From the NCBI GenBank assembly GCA_964625335.1, contig CAZVBE010000020.1, positions 1 to 41,023 of the forward strand: a stretch of 41,023 nt of DNA, written 5' to 3'. This DNA comes from CAZGUG01 sp964625335. GTDB lineage: Bacteria > Bacillota > Clostridia > Ch29. Position numbers and translations under genes: made by a program. The notes below the pieces were generated by a model, which saw only the letters and a list, made by a program, of their open reading frames with translations, did no database searches and was not told where the DNA came from. Below are positions 16,570 to 24,894 of this stretch, in pieces. Positions within the stretch are counted from its first letter, which is position 1; every line of letters starts with the position of its first letter.

Positions 16570-16765
16570 CGATATATGGTTTACCGCACCTTCCCTCCGA
16601 AGGCCAAGCATTAAGTCTCAGGGCAGGTTTCCTGGCTTGCGATTCATCCTTCACCCGGCCTTCCCGTTTCCGGTGGCGTTTCGGGTTTGTCTTCGCTTAC
16701 AGTAGCGGGGGCTGCAACGGATTTGAACCGTTTTCCCTTTTATCCCTTCCGGGACCGTGAGACAT
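16570..16765 (-). ncRNA. Cobalamin (B12) riboswitch
   Basis: On the minus strand the B12-box equivalent AAGCCAGGAAACCTGCC is present at 16622-16638. The conserved GCAGCCCCCGCTACTG appears at 16700-16715, preceded by GGGAAAACGG and GGTTCAAATCCG-like paired segments. The order and spacing match the cobalamin aptamer. It controls btuF-btuC-btuD downstream, most likely by premature termination. The 5' boundary is approximate. Confidence 0.93.
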
Positions 16766-16982
16766 AGTATTTAATTATTCTAAATAATATCACTAAAAGG
16801 AAAGGGCGTCAAGGACGGCGGGCAGGGACGATTATTTCCCTCATACACATGGTGCGATTTGAAAAATGCTTGAATTGACAGAAACAGTATATTATTATTA
16901 AGCCAGAGCATAAGCTAGGGCAGAGCATTGCAAGGCTTAATACCTGTATGCTGCATAATACTAATTGCCAGGGGGAATCTTT
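16766..16982. other. Intergenic region before the alanine racemase gene
   Basis: It should contain the riboswitch promoter (minus strand) and the racemase promoter (plus strand). The minus-strand word TACTAT at 16764-16769 could be a -10 box, but I found no convincing -35 box. No gene or strong hairpin is seen. Confidence 0.4.
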
Positions 16983-18113
16983 ATGGATTTAGGAGTAGGC
17001 AATACATACCTTGAAGTGGATTTAAGAAAGATTAAGGCAAATACAGAGATAATAAAAAGCCATATAGGCCAAAGCTGTGAACTGATGCCGGTAATAAAAG
17101 CAAACGCTGCGGGTATGGGGCTTGAAGAGTTGGGGCTTTACCTGACCGGGGAATGCGATATAAAAACAATAGCCGTTGCCCAGGTTTATGAGGCTGTAAG
17201 GCTCAGGGAAGCAGGGGTTAAGTCTGAGCTGTTTGTTATGGGTGGTGTGCCCTATAATAATATCCCTGCTGCCGTAAAACATAATATTCAGATGCCGGTA
17301 TTCAACAATGAGTTTGCTGCCCTTGTAAACCATGAGGCCGGGCGGCAGGGTATAAAGGCCGGGCTGCATATCAAAATTGAGACAGGGTTAAACAGGATAG
17401 GCGTTAATGCAGGTACAGACCTTGACGTGCTTACAAATTACCTCAAGGGTTTGGATAATATAAAAATAACCGGAGTGTTCACCCATCTTGCGGAATCGGA
17501 TGCGGCTGATAAAGACTTTTCGTACAGGCAGTTTGAATTGTTTAAAAGAGCCCTTGCCCAGCTGAAACAAAAAGGGATCGTTCCAAAATATATACATGTG
17601 TGCAACTCGGCGGCAACGGTATGGTTTGAAGAGGCCCGCTATACCCATGTCAGGCCCGGCCGTATTTTGTATGGCATTGATCCTAACGCCGATGCCTATA
17701 ACAGGCTGGGGCTGGAAGTCCCGGTTACGTGGTATGCCTTTGTAACCAACCTGAAGGAAATTGATGAGGGAGATACTTTGGGATACAGCAGGAATTATAA
17801 AGCCGCCCGGCCTATGCGGATAGCGACCCTAAGCTTTGGATATGCCGACGGGTATAACAAAAATCTTATACTTAAGGATGGATATGTACTAATAAAAGGG
17901 GAGAAAGCTCCTCTTCTGGATATGTGTATGGACCAGTCCTTTGCCGATGTAACCGGAATTAAAAATATACGGATAAATGACAGGGTAACACTGCTGGGTA
18001 AAGACGGGGATATGGAAATAAATATTCTTGATTTCCAGAGGATGCTGGGAAACGCATATGTAAACGCAATGAGTACAATAGGAGAAAGGGTAAAGAGGAT
18101 ATACATAAGGTAA
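16983..18113 (+). CDS. Alanine racemase homologue with altered PLP motif
   Basis: This 376-residue fold-type III PLP enzyme has the alanine racemase layout: the PLP lysine Lys39 in PVIKANAAGMG, the second catalytic tyrosine candidate Tyr268 in LGYSRNY, SFGYADGY, and MCMDQSFADVT. The usual motif around the lysine is KANAYGHG; here Tyr43 is Ala and His45 is Met. In the Geobacillus enzyme Tyr43 contacts the PLP phosphate. The C-terminal segment STIGERVKRIYI keeps the general RVxR pattern. ATG at 16983 follows GGGGGAA by 6 bases. It could be a true alanine racemase, a racemase for another amino acid, or a sporulation-specific copy. It is transcribed alone between the riboswitch region and a terminator. 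Confidence 0.85.
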   Translation: MDLGVGNTYLEVDLRKIKANTEIIKSHIGQSCELMPVIKANAAGMGLEELGLYLTGECDIKTIAVAQVYEAVRLREAGVKSELFVMGGVPYNNIPAAVKHNIQMPVFNNEFAALVNHEAGRQGIKAGLHIKIETGLNRIGVNAGTDLDVLTNYLKGLDNIKITGVFTHLAESDAADKDFSYRQFELFKRALAQLKQKGIVPKYIHVCNSAATVWFEEARYTHVRPGRILYGIDPNADAYNRLGLEVPVTWYAFVTNLKEIDEGDTLGYSRNYKAARPMRIATLSFGYADGYNKNLILKDGYVLIKGEKAPLLDMCMDQSFADVTGIKNIRINDRVTLLGKDGDMEINILDFQRMLGNAYVNAMSTIGERVKRIYIR

Positions 18114-18142
18114 AAAAACCCCGCGCTGTGCGGGGTTTTTTT
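18112..18142. terminator. Bidirectional terminator between racemase and pckA
   Basis: CCCCGC (18119-18124) pairs with GCGGGG (18130-18135) around a 5-base loop, flanked by seven A on the left and seven T on the right. It serves both convergent genes and touches both stop codons. Confidence 0.92.
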
Positions 18143-19709
18143 AGTTTATCTTTTTGACATCTTCACGAGCATCCTGATACTTCAAGAAGTTTTGTTTGAA
18201 GTGACCGGCCAGTTCCTTTGCCTGCCTGTTATAGTCGCTGATATTCTCCCAGGTGTCGGCGGGGTTCATAAATATGTCGGGAACCCCCGGACAACCGGTT
18301 GGCATTTTCAGCTTGAAGACCGGATGCGTAACATATCTTGCATCATCCAAATCACCGTTTATTGCCGCCCTGACCATCGCCCTTGTGTATTCGAGCTTTA
18401 TCCGTTTTCCTGTACCGTAGGGACCTCCGGTCCAGCCTGTATTTACTAAAAATACATTTACATTATGCCTTTTTATCTTTTCTCCCAACAGTTGGGCATA
18501 CACATGTGGTTTCAAGAGCATAAAGGGTCCTCCGAAACAGGTGGAAAAAGTTGACTGAGGCTCTACTATACCTGTCTCTGTCCCCGCCAGTTTGCTTGTA
18601 TAGCCGGACAGGAAATAGTACATGGCCTGCTGCATGGTAAGCTTTGAAATGGGAGGCAGCACCCCTGTTGCATCCGCTGTCAGGAATATGATGGTACCGG
18701 GTTTGCCTCCATTCCCTTCCGGGATCGCATGGTCAATATGCTGTGTGGGAAAGACAGCTCTGGTATTTTCGGTGTGCCGGGCATCGTCGTAATCCGGCTG
18801 ACCGGTGCTTTCGTCTATTACTACATTTTCCAGCAAAGCTCCTTTTTTTATGGCATTCCATATTTGAGGTTCCCGTTCCTTTGAGAGATTAATGCATTTT
18901 GCATAACAGCCTCCCTCTAAGTTGAACACGCCCTTTTCTGTCCACCCGTGCTCATCGTCCCCGATAAGCCTTCTGTCCTCATCGGCTGACAGGGTGGTCT
19001 TACCTGTGCCCGATAATCCGAAAAATAAAGCGACGTCTCCTTTTTCTCCTGTATTTGCCGAGCAATGCATCGGCAGCACCTTTCTAAAAGGCAATATATA
19101 GTTCATTACGGTAAACATTGATTTTTTTATCTCACCGCAGTATTTGGTCCCTCCTATAAGTACCACTTTCTTCTCAAAGCTGATGACTATAAAGGCTTCT
19201 GAATTGGTACCGTCAACCTCCGGCACTGCCTTAAGGTCAGGAAGTGCGATTACGGTAAACCCGGGGTTAAATCCTCTCAGTTCTTCAGGCCCTGGCTTAA
19301 TAAATATCTGCTGCGCAAACAGGTTTTGAAAAGCGAACTCATTAATCACTCTTATTGGCATCCTGTATTTTGGATGGTTGCAGATAAAACCGTCGAATAT
19401 GTATAATTCCCTATTATTCATATAGTCCATTGCTTTATTGTACAGTTTCTGAAAGTTTTCGGTGCAGATAGGTAAATTGGTTTCGTTCCAATCTATGTGA
19501 TCATGTACACAGGGCTCATCTGCAATAAATCTGTCCTTCGGGGACCTTCCCGTATATTTACCGGTATTTATGCACAGTGCTCCATTTTCAGATATGTACC
19601 CTCCTTCTTTTTTTACAGCGATGTCCGTAAGCTCCTGAATTGTCAGATTGAAACGGGCTTTTTGTGATTTTAGAACCTTTGAAACAGTTAACTCACCCAC
19701 ATTATCCAA
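18141..19709 (-). CDS. pckA: Phosphoenolpyruvate carboxykinase (ATP)
   Basis: This 522-residue enzyme interconverts oxaloacetate plus ATP with PEP, CO2 and ADP. Signature elements are TGRSPKDRF (substrate arginine region), the P-loop GLSGTGKTTLS, the kinase-2 motif LIGDDEHGWT, FNLEGGCYAK and the adenine-region GWTGGPYGTGKR. The length fits the ATP-type family. The start is TTG at 19709, 8 or 9 bases after GGGGGG; codons further upstream encode a hydrophobic non-homologous stretch and are not included. A good promoter lies at 19820-19848. In an anaerobic spore-former it may run either toward gluconeogenesis or toward oxaloacetate formation. Confidence 0.95.
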   Translation of the reverse strand: MDNVGELTVSKVLKSQKARFNLTIQELTDIAVKKEGGYISENGALCINTGKYTGRSPKDRFIADEPCVHDHIDWNETNLPICTENFQKLYNKAMDYMNNRELYIFDGFICNHPKYRMPIRVINEFAFQNLFAQQIFIKPGPEELRGFNPGFTVIALPDLKAVPEVDGTNSEAFIVISFEKKVVLIGGTKYCGEIKKSMFTVMNYILPFRKVLPMHCSANTGEKGDVALFFGLSGTGKTTLSADEDRRLIGDDEHGWTEKGVFNLEGGCYAKCINLSKEREPQIWNAIKKGALLENVVIDESTGQPDYDDARHTENTRAVFPTQHIDHAIPEGNGGKPGTIIFLTADATGVLPPISKLTMQQAMYYFLSGYTSKLAGTETGIVEPQSTFSTCFGGPFMLLKPHVYAQLLGEKIKRHNVNVFLVNTGWTGGPYGTGKRIKLEYTRAMVRAAINGDLDDARYVTHPVFKLKMPTGCPGVPDIFMNPADTWENISDYNRQAKELAGHFKQNFLKYQDAREDVKKIN

Positions 19710-19819
19710 GACAGTACCCCCCAGAAAATAATATAACAGCAAAAGCATATGCATTTGCCGGTAAGTAATATACAACATTAAAGCTAATAGGGCAATTAGT
19801 ATATTACAATACATTAAAT

Positions 19820-19848
19820 AGTATAGCATAATTAACAGAAAATTTGAA
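19820..19848 (-). promoter_or_regulatory. SigmaA-type promoter for pckA
   Basis: On the minus strand TTCAAA (19848-19843) and TATACT (19825-19820) are separated by 17 bases, and TGC immediately precedes the -10 box, making it an extended -10. The leader to the TTG start is about 105 bases. Confidence 0.6.
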
Positions 19849-19878
19849 TACCAATATTTAAATTTTCCCAATGGAAAT

Positions 19879-19905
19879 AAAAAAAAGGGAAAGCTATTCC
19901 CCTTT
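19879..19905 (-). terminator. Terminator overlapping the end of phoR
   Basis: On the minus strand AAAGGGGAA and TTTCCCTTT form a 9-bp stem (one G-U pair) with a 4-base TAGC loop, followed by eight T. The loop contains the TAG stop codon of the kinase gene. Confidence 0.85.
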
Positions 19906-21681
19906 TTCAAGCGCTATCCTTTCAAGCGGTATCCTTATGTTAAATTCTGTGCCTGCCCCGGGCCGGCTGCTTACCCTGACCGATCCGTTTACCGACAGCA
20001 CTATATGCTTGACTATTGCAAGGCCCAGACCGGTCCCTCCCTCCTTGCGGGAGCGGCCTTTGTCAACCCTGTAAAACCTTTCATAAAGCCTGTCCTGGTA
20101 TTCCTTCGGAATGCCGATACCGGTATCCCTCACCTTGAGGACTACTGCCCGGTCTGCCTTGTAAACAGATATCAGTACTTCACCGTCTCTGACGTTGAAC
20201 TTTATGGCGTTGTCTACAAGGTTTAGCAACATTTGCTTGAACCAGTCCTTATCCATGGGCAGTTTGGGCAGATTGTCGTCAAAATGTGTTTTGAGGGTAA
20301 CACTTTTCTCTTCTGCCTGTCTTGTGAATATGGGCAGGACTTCATTTTCTATTACCTCTTGCATGTCTATAAGTTCAGCTGGCTGCGGGTGGGGTTTGCT
20401 GCTCTCTATTTCCGAAAGGATCAGTATATCCTCTATAAGCCTTTCCAGCCGCCCCGCCTCAATATCTATTATATCCAGAAACCTGTTTCTCCTGGCCTGG
20501 TCATCTATGGCCCCTTCCTTGAGAGTTTCAACGAATCCTTTTATGGAAGTAAGGGGTGTCTTAAGCTCATGGGTTACGTTTGCAACAAAATCCGACCTCA
20601 TCTTCTCGAGTTTCTTTATGGTGGTAACATCCTGTATCATTATCAGAGTGCCTATTATTCTGCTGTGCCGTACCTTGGGTCTTATGGGAGCAGACATAAC
20701 CCTTATTATCCTTTCCACGGGACATGAAAGCTCAAACTCCATGGACTTATCCCTGGGCACGTCCAGCACATCCCCTAAAACCCTTTGTATCTCTTCATTT
20801 CTAATAACTTCAAACAGAGATTTGCCGACAAAATTCTTCTCTTGTATATCCAGCATTTTCTCGGCAACCGGATTAATGAACATTATTTTTTGGTCGTTAT
20901 CCACCGCAACTACTCCGTTTATCGAACTTGCCAGTATTGCCTCTATCTTGGATTTATCATTTAAAAGCTCTTCTACTGTCCTCTCCATTTTTCCGGCCAT
21001 GTAGTTGAAGGCAGCTGCCAGGTTACCGATTTCGTCACTGCCCTTGACTTGCATCCTCCTGTTGAACTTACCCCCGGCGATGGTGCCGGCCATCTCGGTC
21101 ATTTCTCCTATGGGCTTGGTGACCCTTGAAAGGTATCTGTAGCTCAGCACAAGGGCTGCGGAAATACCTATAAATATGGATAAGAAAACATAATACCATA
21201 TTCTTTCCTGAATAGTTTTTATATCGTCCAGCGGCAGAGCCACCCTTATGACCCCGTCTATTCCACGGCCTTCCTTAAGCGGAAGGGCGATATACAGCAT
21301 CCCGGCGTCAAGGGTTCCGCTGGTACGGGTGCTTTTTCCAAAGCCTTCTTCCAAGGCCTGCTTTATCTCCGGCCTGTTTTTGTGGTTTCCCATGTGCTCT
21401 GTATTTGCATCCGAATCACCCAGTACAGTACCGTCCAAACCGATAATGGTAATCCTTTCTCCGGTTATCCGGCTGTATTCCTTACAGAGCTTGTCAAAGT
21501 CGGGCGGGTATTCCCCGGCTTCATCGTCCAGCCTGCTTTGTATAAGCTTTGCGCTGGTAATCAGTTTATCCTCAACGCTTTCAAAATAATAGGTTTTGGC
21601 TATTTCCATCGACAAAATACCCGTTATAAGAACCCCTATCAAAATCAGGACAGTAAAAGCCCCCATAAGTTTCTTAAGCAT
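19894..21681 (-). CDS. phoR: PhoR-like sensor histidine kinase
   Basis: This 595-residue membrane kinase has TM1 (about residues 7-27), an extracytoplasmic sensor domain (about 30-158), TM2 (about 160-182), HAMP, a PAS domain (about 245-350), the HisKA H-box NVTHELKTPL (His about 371), and the HATPase region with DNAIKFN, DTGIGIP and GGTGLGLAIVKH. This order is the PhoR/PnpS layout. I use ATG 21681, which has AAGGGTG 6 bases upstream; GTG 21690 and ATG 21687 are in-frame alternatives. It overlaps the regulator gene by 8 bases, so the two are translationally coupled. No pst or phosphatase gene is nearby, so the phosphate role is by homology only. Confidence 0.88.
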   Translation of the reverse strand: MLKKLMGAFTVLILIGVLITGILSMEIAKTYYFESVEDKLITSAKLIQSRLDDEAGEYPPDFDKLCKEYSRITGERITIIGLDGTVLGDSDANTEHMGNHKNRPEIKQALEEGFGKSTRTSGTLDAGMLYIALPLKEGRGIDGVIRVALPLDDIKTIQERIWYYVFLSIFIGISAALVLSYRYLSRVTKPIGEMTEMAGTIAGGKFNRRMQVKGSDEIGNLAAAFNYMAGKMERTVEELLNDKSKIEAILASSINGVVAVDNDQKIMFINPVAEKMLDIQEKNFVGKSLFEVIRNEEIQRVLGDVLDVPRDKSMEFELSCPVERIIRVMSAPIRPKVRHSRIIGTLIMIQDVTTIKKLEKMRSDFVANVTHELKTPLTSIKGFVETLKEGAIDDQARRNRFLDIIDIEAGRLERLIEDILILSEIESSKPHPQPAELIDMQEVIENEVLPIFTRQAEEKSVTLKTHFDDNLPKLPMDKDWFKQMLLNLVDNAIKFNVRDGEVLISVYKADRAVVLKVRDTGIGIPKEYQDRLYERFYRVDKGRSRKEGGTGLGLAIVKHIVLSVNGSVRVSSRPGAGTEFNIRIPLERIALEKGE

Positions 21682-22384
21682 GTTCATCACCCTTGAAATT
21701 GAAACTGTAACCTATGCCTCTGGCCGTTTCAATAAATTTTGGGCTTTTGTCGTCATCCTCTATCTTCTTTCTCAAATGCCGTACATGAACATCGACAGTT
21801 CTTGTTTCTCCATAATAGTCATATCCCCAGACCTTATCCAGCAGGTAGTCCCTGGTGAGTATTCTGCCGCGGTTTATTACCATAATCTTTAGCAGTTCGT
21901 ATTCTTTGCCGGTGAGTTCAATCTCCTTTTCGTTTTTGTAAACCCTATGGGCTGCAGTGTCTATGGTGAGGTTTGCTACCTGAATTATACCGGTCTTGTC
22001 GGGGGTTCGGGCCTGCCGCCTCAGTACGGCTTTTACCCGTGCTGTCAATTCACGGATGCTGAAGGGCTTTGACAGATAGTCGTCGGCGCCGACCTCCAGA
22101 CCCACAACCTTATCGATTTCTTCGCCCTTGGCGGTAAGCATAATAACGGGAAGGTCGGGCATCGGCCCATCCGACCTTATCCTCTTACATATTTCCAGTC
22201 CATCTATGTCCGGCAGCATCAGATCCAGTATCAGCAGGTTGGGGGCTTCCCTTTCTATTGCCTCGAGACCTTGCTCCCCGGTTTCGCATGTGATAACCCT
22301 GTAGCCTTCTTTCTCCAGGTTGTATTTAATGAGTTCAAGTATATGCACTTCATCGTCTATAACCAAAACCAGTTCCTTATTCAA
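21674..22384 (-). CDS. phoP: PhoP-like OmpR-family response regulator
   Basis: This 236-residue regulator has a receiver domain with acidic pocket IDDE, phospho-acceptor in LILDLMLPD (Asp about 54), the conserved Thr in MLTAKG and Lys in LSKPF. The C-terminal winged helix carries ELTGKEYELL and TVDVHVRHLRKKIE, typical of PhoP/OmpR. I start it at TTG 22384, 7 bases after GGAGG; the in-frame ATG at 22390 has only 1 base between it and the same site. It is the first gene of the pair with the PhoR-like kinase, and is divergent from argC. Confidence 0.9.
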   Translation of the reverse strand: MNKELVLVIDDEVHILELIKYNLEKEGYRVITCETGEQGLEAIEREAPNLLILDLMLPDIDGLEICKRIRSDGPMPDLPVIMLTAKGEEIDKVVGLEVGADDYLSKPFSIRELTARVKAVLRRQARTPDKTGIIQVANLTIDTAAHRVYKNEKEIELTGKEYELLKIMVINRGRILTRDYLLDKVWGYDYYGETRTVDVHVRHLRKKIEDDDKSPKFIETARGIGYSFNFKGDEHA

Positions 22385-22520
22385 CCCCATCCCTCCCCTG
22401 TTGTTCTGCCGCACCGGATAGATTGGTGCGGTCGGATATTCCCGTGTTAATTGCTTGCTGTTAAAAAGAATTATATTATAAACCGCCGGGCTTTGCCAGT
22501 TGTATTTTTTTTGCACAGGT

Positions 22521-22558
22521 ATTGCATAAATATGCTTTAGTATGTATAATTATAATTA
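22521..22558. promoter_or_regulatory. Two tandem ARG-box-like sites (ArgR operator)
   Basis: Two 18-base sites, 22521-22538 and 22541-22558, are separated by 2 bases. Against TNTGNATWWWWATNCANA the first matches about 11 and the second 12 of the 14 defined positions. ArgR hexamers bind paired ARG boxes 2 or 3 bases apart. They cover the argC promoter entirely, so repression by arginine is expected. Confidence 0.65.
22522..22550 (+). promoter_or_regulatory. argC promoter
   Basis: TTGCAT (22522-22527, weak) and a perfect TATAAT (22545-22550) lie 17 bases apart. The -35 box falls in the first ARG-box-like site and the -10 box in the second. Confidence 0.6.
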
Positions 22559-22588
22559 TTATTTAAAACAGAAAGTGGGGGTGCAGGA

Positions 22589-23629
22589 TTGATAAAGGCA
22601 GGAATTATTGGAGGTACGGGATATACCGGACAGGAATTGGTAAGGCTGCTGTGCAGGCATCCTGATATCAGCATCGAGGGCATATCCGCAAGAAGCGGTG
22701 CAGGACAAAGGTATACGGATATTTATACAAGCCTGAGGGGTTTTACCGGGCTGGTATGTGAAGACTTCGGGAAGGGAGACCTAATAGACCGGTCTGATAT
22801 AGTCATAGCTGCACTTCCCCACGGTCTTTCGGGGGCAATCGTTTCGGATGCCCACAAAAAAGGCAAGAAAGTTGTTGACCTGGGAGCGGATTTCCGATTT
22901 GCCGACGTAAGGGTTTATGAAAAGTGGTATGGGACGGACCATCCCTGCCCGGGGCTTTTGGAAAACGCGGTTTACGGGATCCCCGAATTAAACAGGGACC
23001 TTATTAGGGATGCGAAGGTAGTGGGCAACCCCGGCTGTTACCCCACCTGCAGCATCTTGGCCCTTGCCCCGCTGCTTAAGGAGGATATGCTTGAGGAAAA
23101 CTCAATCGTCATAGATGCCAAATCGGGGGTGTCGGGCGCCGGCAGGGCTTTGAAACCGGGAAGCCATTTCTGCGAGTGCAATGAAAGCATAAAGGCTTAC
23201 GGTGTGGCAGGGCACAGGCACACGCCGGAAATTGAGGAACAGCTCTCTGCCATATCCGGCAAAAAGGTAACTGTCAGTTTTACCCCACACCTTGTGCCCA
23301 TGAACAGGGGTATGCTGGTTACCGTCTATGGGAACTTGAAGAAAAGCGCTGACGCAAAAAAACTCAACCGGTTGTACAGCGGCTATTATGGTGGTGAGTA
23401 CTTTGTAAGGGTAATGGAAGAGGGAAAAATGCCAGCCACGGGACAGGTGAAGGGGTCTAATTTTTGCGATATAGGTATAGCCGTTGACGTAAGGACCGGG
23501 AGGGTAATAGTCTGCTCGGTAATAGATAATCTGGTAAAGGGTGCATCGGGGCAGGCAGTTCAGAACATTAACATAATGTATGGTTTTGATGAAAAACAGG
23601 GTCTGGATATACCGCCTGTCTACCTTTAA
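22589..23629 (+). CDS. argC: N-acetyl-gamma-glutamyl-phosphate reductase
   Basis: This 346-residue NADPH-dependent enzyme reduces N-acetylglutamyl phosphate to the semialdehyde, the third step to ornithine. The Rossmann motif GGTGYTGQEL (residues 8-17) and catalytic Cys150 in VVGNPGCYPT are clear, as is GHRHTPEIEEQL. The start is TTG at 22589, with GGGGGTG upstream. It is the first of four closely spaced arg genes (argC-argJ-argB-argD), with gaps of 19, 16 and 22 bases. The promoter is overlaid by ARG-box-like sites. Confidence 0.95.
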   Translation: MIKAGIIGGTGYTGQELVRLLCRHPDISIEGISARSGAGQRYTDIYTSLRGFTGLVCEDFGKGDLIDRSDIVIAALPHGLSGAIVSDAHKKGKKVVDLGADFRFADVRVYEKWYGTDHPCPGLLENAVYGIPELNRDLIRDAKVVGNPGCYPTCSILALAPLLKEDMLEENSIVIDAKSGVSGAGRALKPGSHFCECNESIKAYGVAGHRHTPEIEEQLSAISGKKVTVSFTPHLVPMNRGMLVTVYGNLKKSADAKKLNRLYSGYYGGEYFVRVMEEGKMPATGQVKGSNFCDIGIAVDVRTGRVIVCSVIDNLVKGASGQAVQNINIMYGFDEKQGLDIPPVYL

Positions 23630-23648
23630 ATGAAGAGGAGGAAAAAGA

Positions 23649-24878
23649 ATGAACGTTGAGGGATTAAAGGTAACCAAGGAAGGGATAAACGGTGTGAAGG
23701 GGTTTAAATATGCAGGGGTGTGCTGCGGTATTAAAAAAAGCGGCAGGGAGGATATGACCCTGATTTACTCCGAGACGCCGGCGGCAGCCGCCGGAATGTT
23801 TACAACCAATAAAACCAAGGCAGCTCCGGTACTCATTGACCAGGAGAACATAACAAATCCCGTGGCCAGGGCGGTGGTTATTAACAGCGGTAATGCAAAC
23901 GCCTGCACCGGCAAGAGGGGTATGGAGAATGCAGTTGAAATGGTAAAGCTTACTGCGGATATGCTGGGGGTAAACCAGCGGGAGGTACTTGTGAGTTCCA
24001 CAGGGATTATTGGGGTGCAGCTGCCCATGGACAAGATTAGGGCGGGAATTGCAAAGGCTGCCGGGAGCCTTACTGCCGACGGGGGAGATGCTGCAGCCCG
24101 GGGCATTATGACAACTGACACCAGGGAAAAGAAGATTTCGGTCAAGGTATGCCTTGAAGGAGGAGAGGTCACGGTCGGGGCTATAGCAAAGGGTTCAGGT
24201 ATGATTCATCCCAATATGGCTACCATGCTTTGTTTTCTGCTTACCGATGCAGCAGTGGAAAAGGGACTGCTGCAGCAAATACTGGAAGATACCGTTAAGG
24301 ATACCTTTAACATGATTTCGGTTGACGGAGATACCAGCACCAACGATACGGTTATTGCGCTGGCCAATGGTATGGCGGGAAACAAAAGGATAACCGAAAA
24401 GAACGGAGACTTTCATAAGCTTCTGGCAGCCTTCAAGGCTGCGGCAACGGCTATGGCAACCGAAATAATAAGGGACGGGGAGGGTGCCACCAAGTTTTTA
24501 AAAGCCAGCGTAATAAACGCTTCCACCATAGAGGATGCAAGGATAGGCGCCAAGGCCATTGTGGCATCCAATCTCGTTAAAACGGCATTTTTTGGTGAGG
24601 ATGCCAACTGGGGCAGGATTCTTTGTGCGCTGGGGTATTCGGGAGCCGATTTTGGCCCGTCTAAGGTAGATATGCATATTAAAAGCCAAAAAGGCAGCAT
24701 AAAACTGGTGGACATGGGTGAAGGCCTGGACTTTGATGAAGATAAGGCGGCTTTGATACTGAGTGAAACCGATATAGAAATAGTCATAGACCTTAACTGC
24801 GGCGGGTATAAAGCTGCCGCCTGGGGATGCGACCTGTCCTATGACTATGTGAAGATAAACGGCAGTTACAGAACTTGA
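23649..24878 (+). CDS. argJ: Bifunctional glutamate N-acetyltransferase / ornithine acetyltransferase
   Basis: This 409-residue enzyme moves the acetyl group from N-acetylornithine to glutamate, and may also use acetyl-CoA, so the pathway recycles acetyl groups. It matures by self-cleavage at Ala191-Thr192 in GSGMIHPNMATM, giving alpha and beta chains. The oxyanion-hole pair in SSTGIIG and the C-terminal GCDLSYDYVKING are typical. GAGGAGG lies 8 bases before the ATG. Presence of argJ explains the absence of argA or argE next to it. Whether it is mono- or bifunctional cannot be settled from sequence alone. Confidence 0.95.
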   Translation: MNVEGLKVTKEGINGVKGFKYAGVCCGIKKSGREDMTLIYSETPAAAAGMFTTNKTKAAPVLIDQENITNPVARAVVINSGNANACTGKRGMENAVEMVKLTADMLGVNQREVLVSSTGIIGVQLPMDKIRAGIAKAAGSLTADGGDAAARGIMTTDTREKKISVKVCLEGGEVTVGAIAKGSGMIHPNMATMLCFLLTDAAVEKGLLQQILEDTVKDTFNMISVDGDTSTNDTVIALANGMAGNKRITEKNGDFHKLLAAFKAAATAMATEIIRDGEGATKFLKASVINASTIEDARIGAKAIVASNLVKTAFFGEDANWGRILCALGYSGADFGPSKVDMHIKSQKGSIKLVDMGEGLDFDEDKAALILSETDIEIVIDLNCGGYKAAAWGCDLSYDYVKINGSYRT

Positions 24879-24894
24879 TAGGGGGGATATTTAG

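Noticed and set aside
16712..16735. tRNA-like T-arm wording (GGTTCAAATCC on the minus strand)
   Set aside because: It is part of the cobalamin riboswitch stem; no acceptor stem, anticodon arm or CCA context is present.
20195..21004. Long open frame antisense to phoR (and similar long antisense frames in argD, argJ and cadA)
   Set aside because: They lie opposite clearly homologous genes, have no ribosome binding site and low-complexity composition; they are codon-bias shadows.
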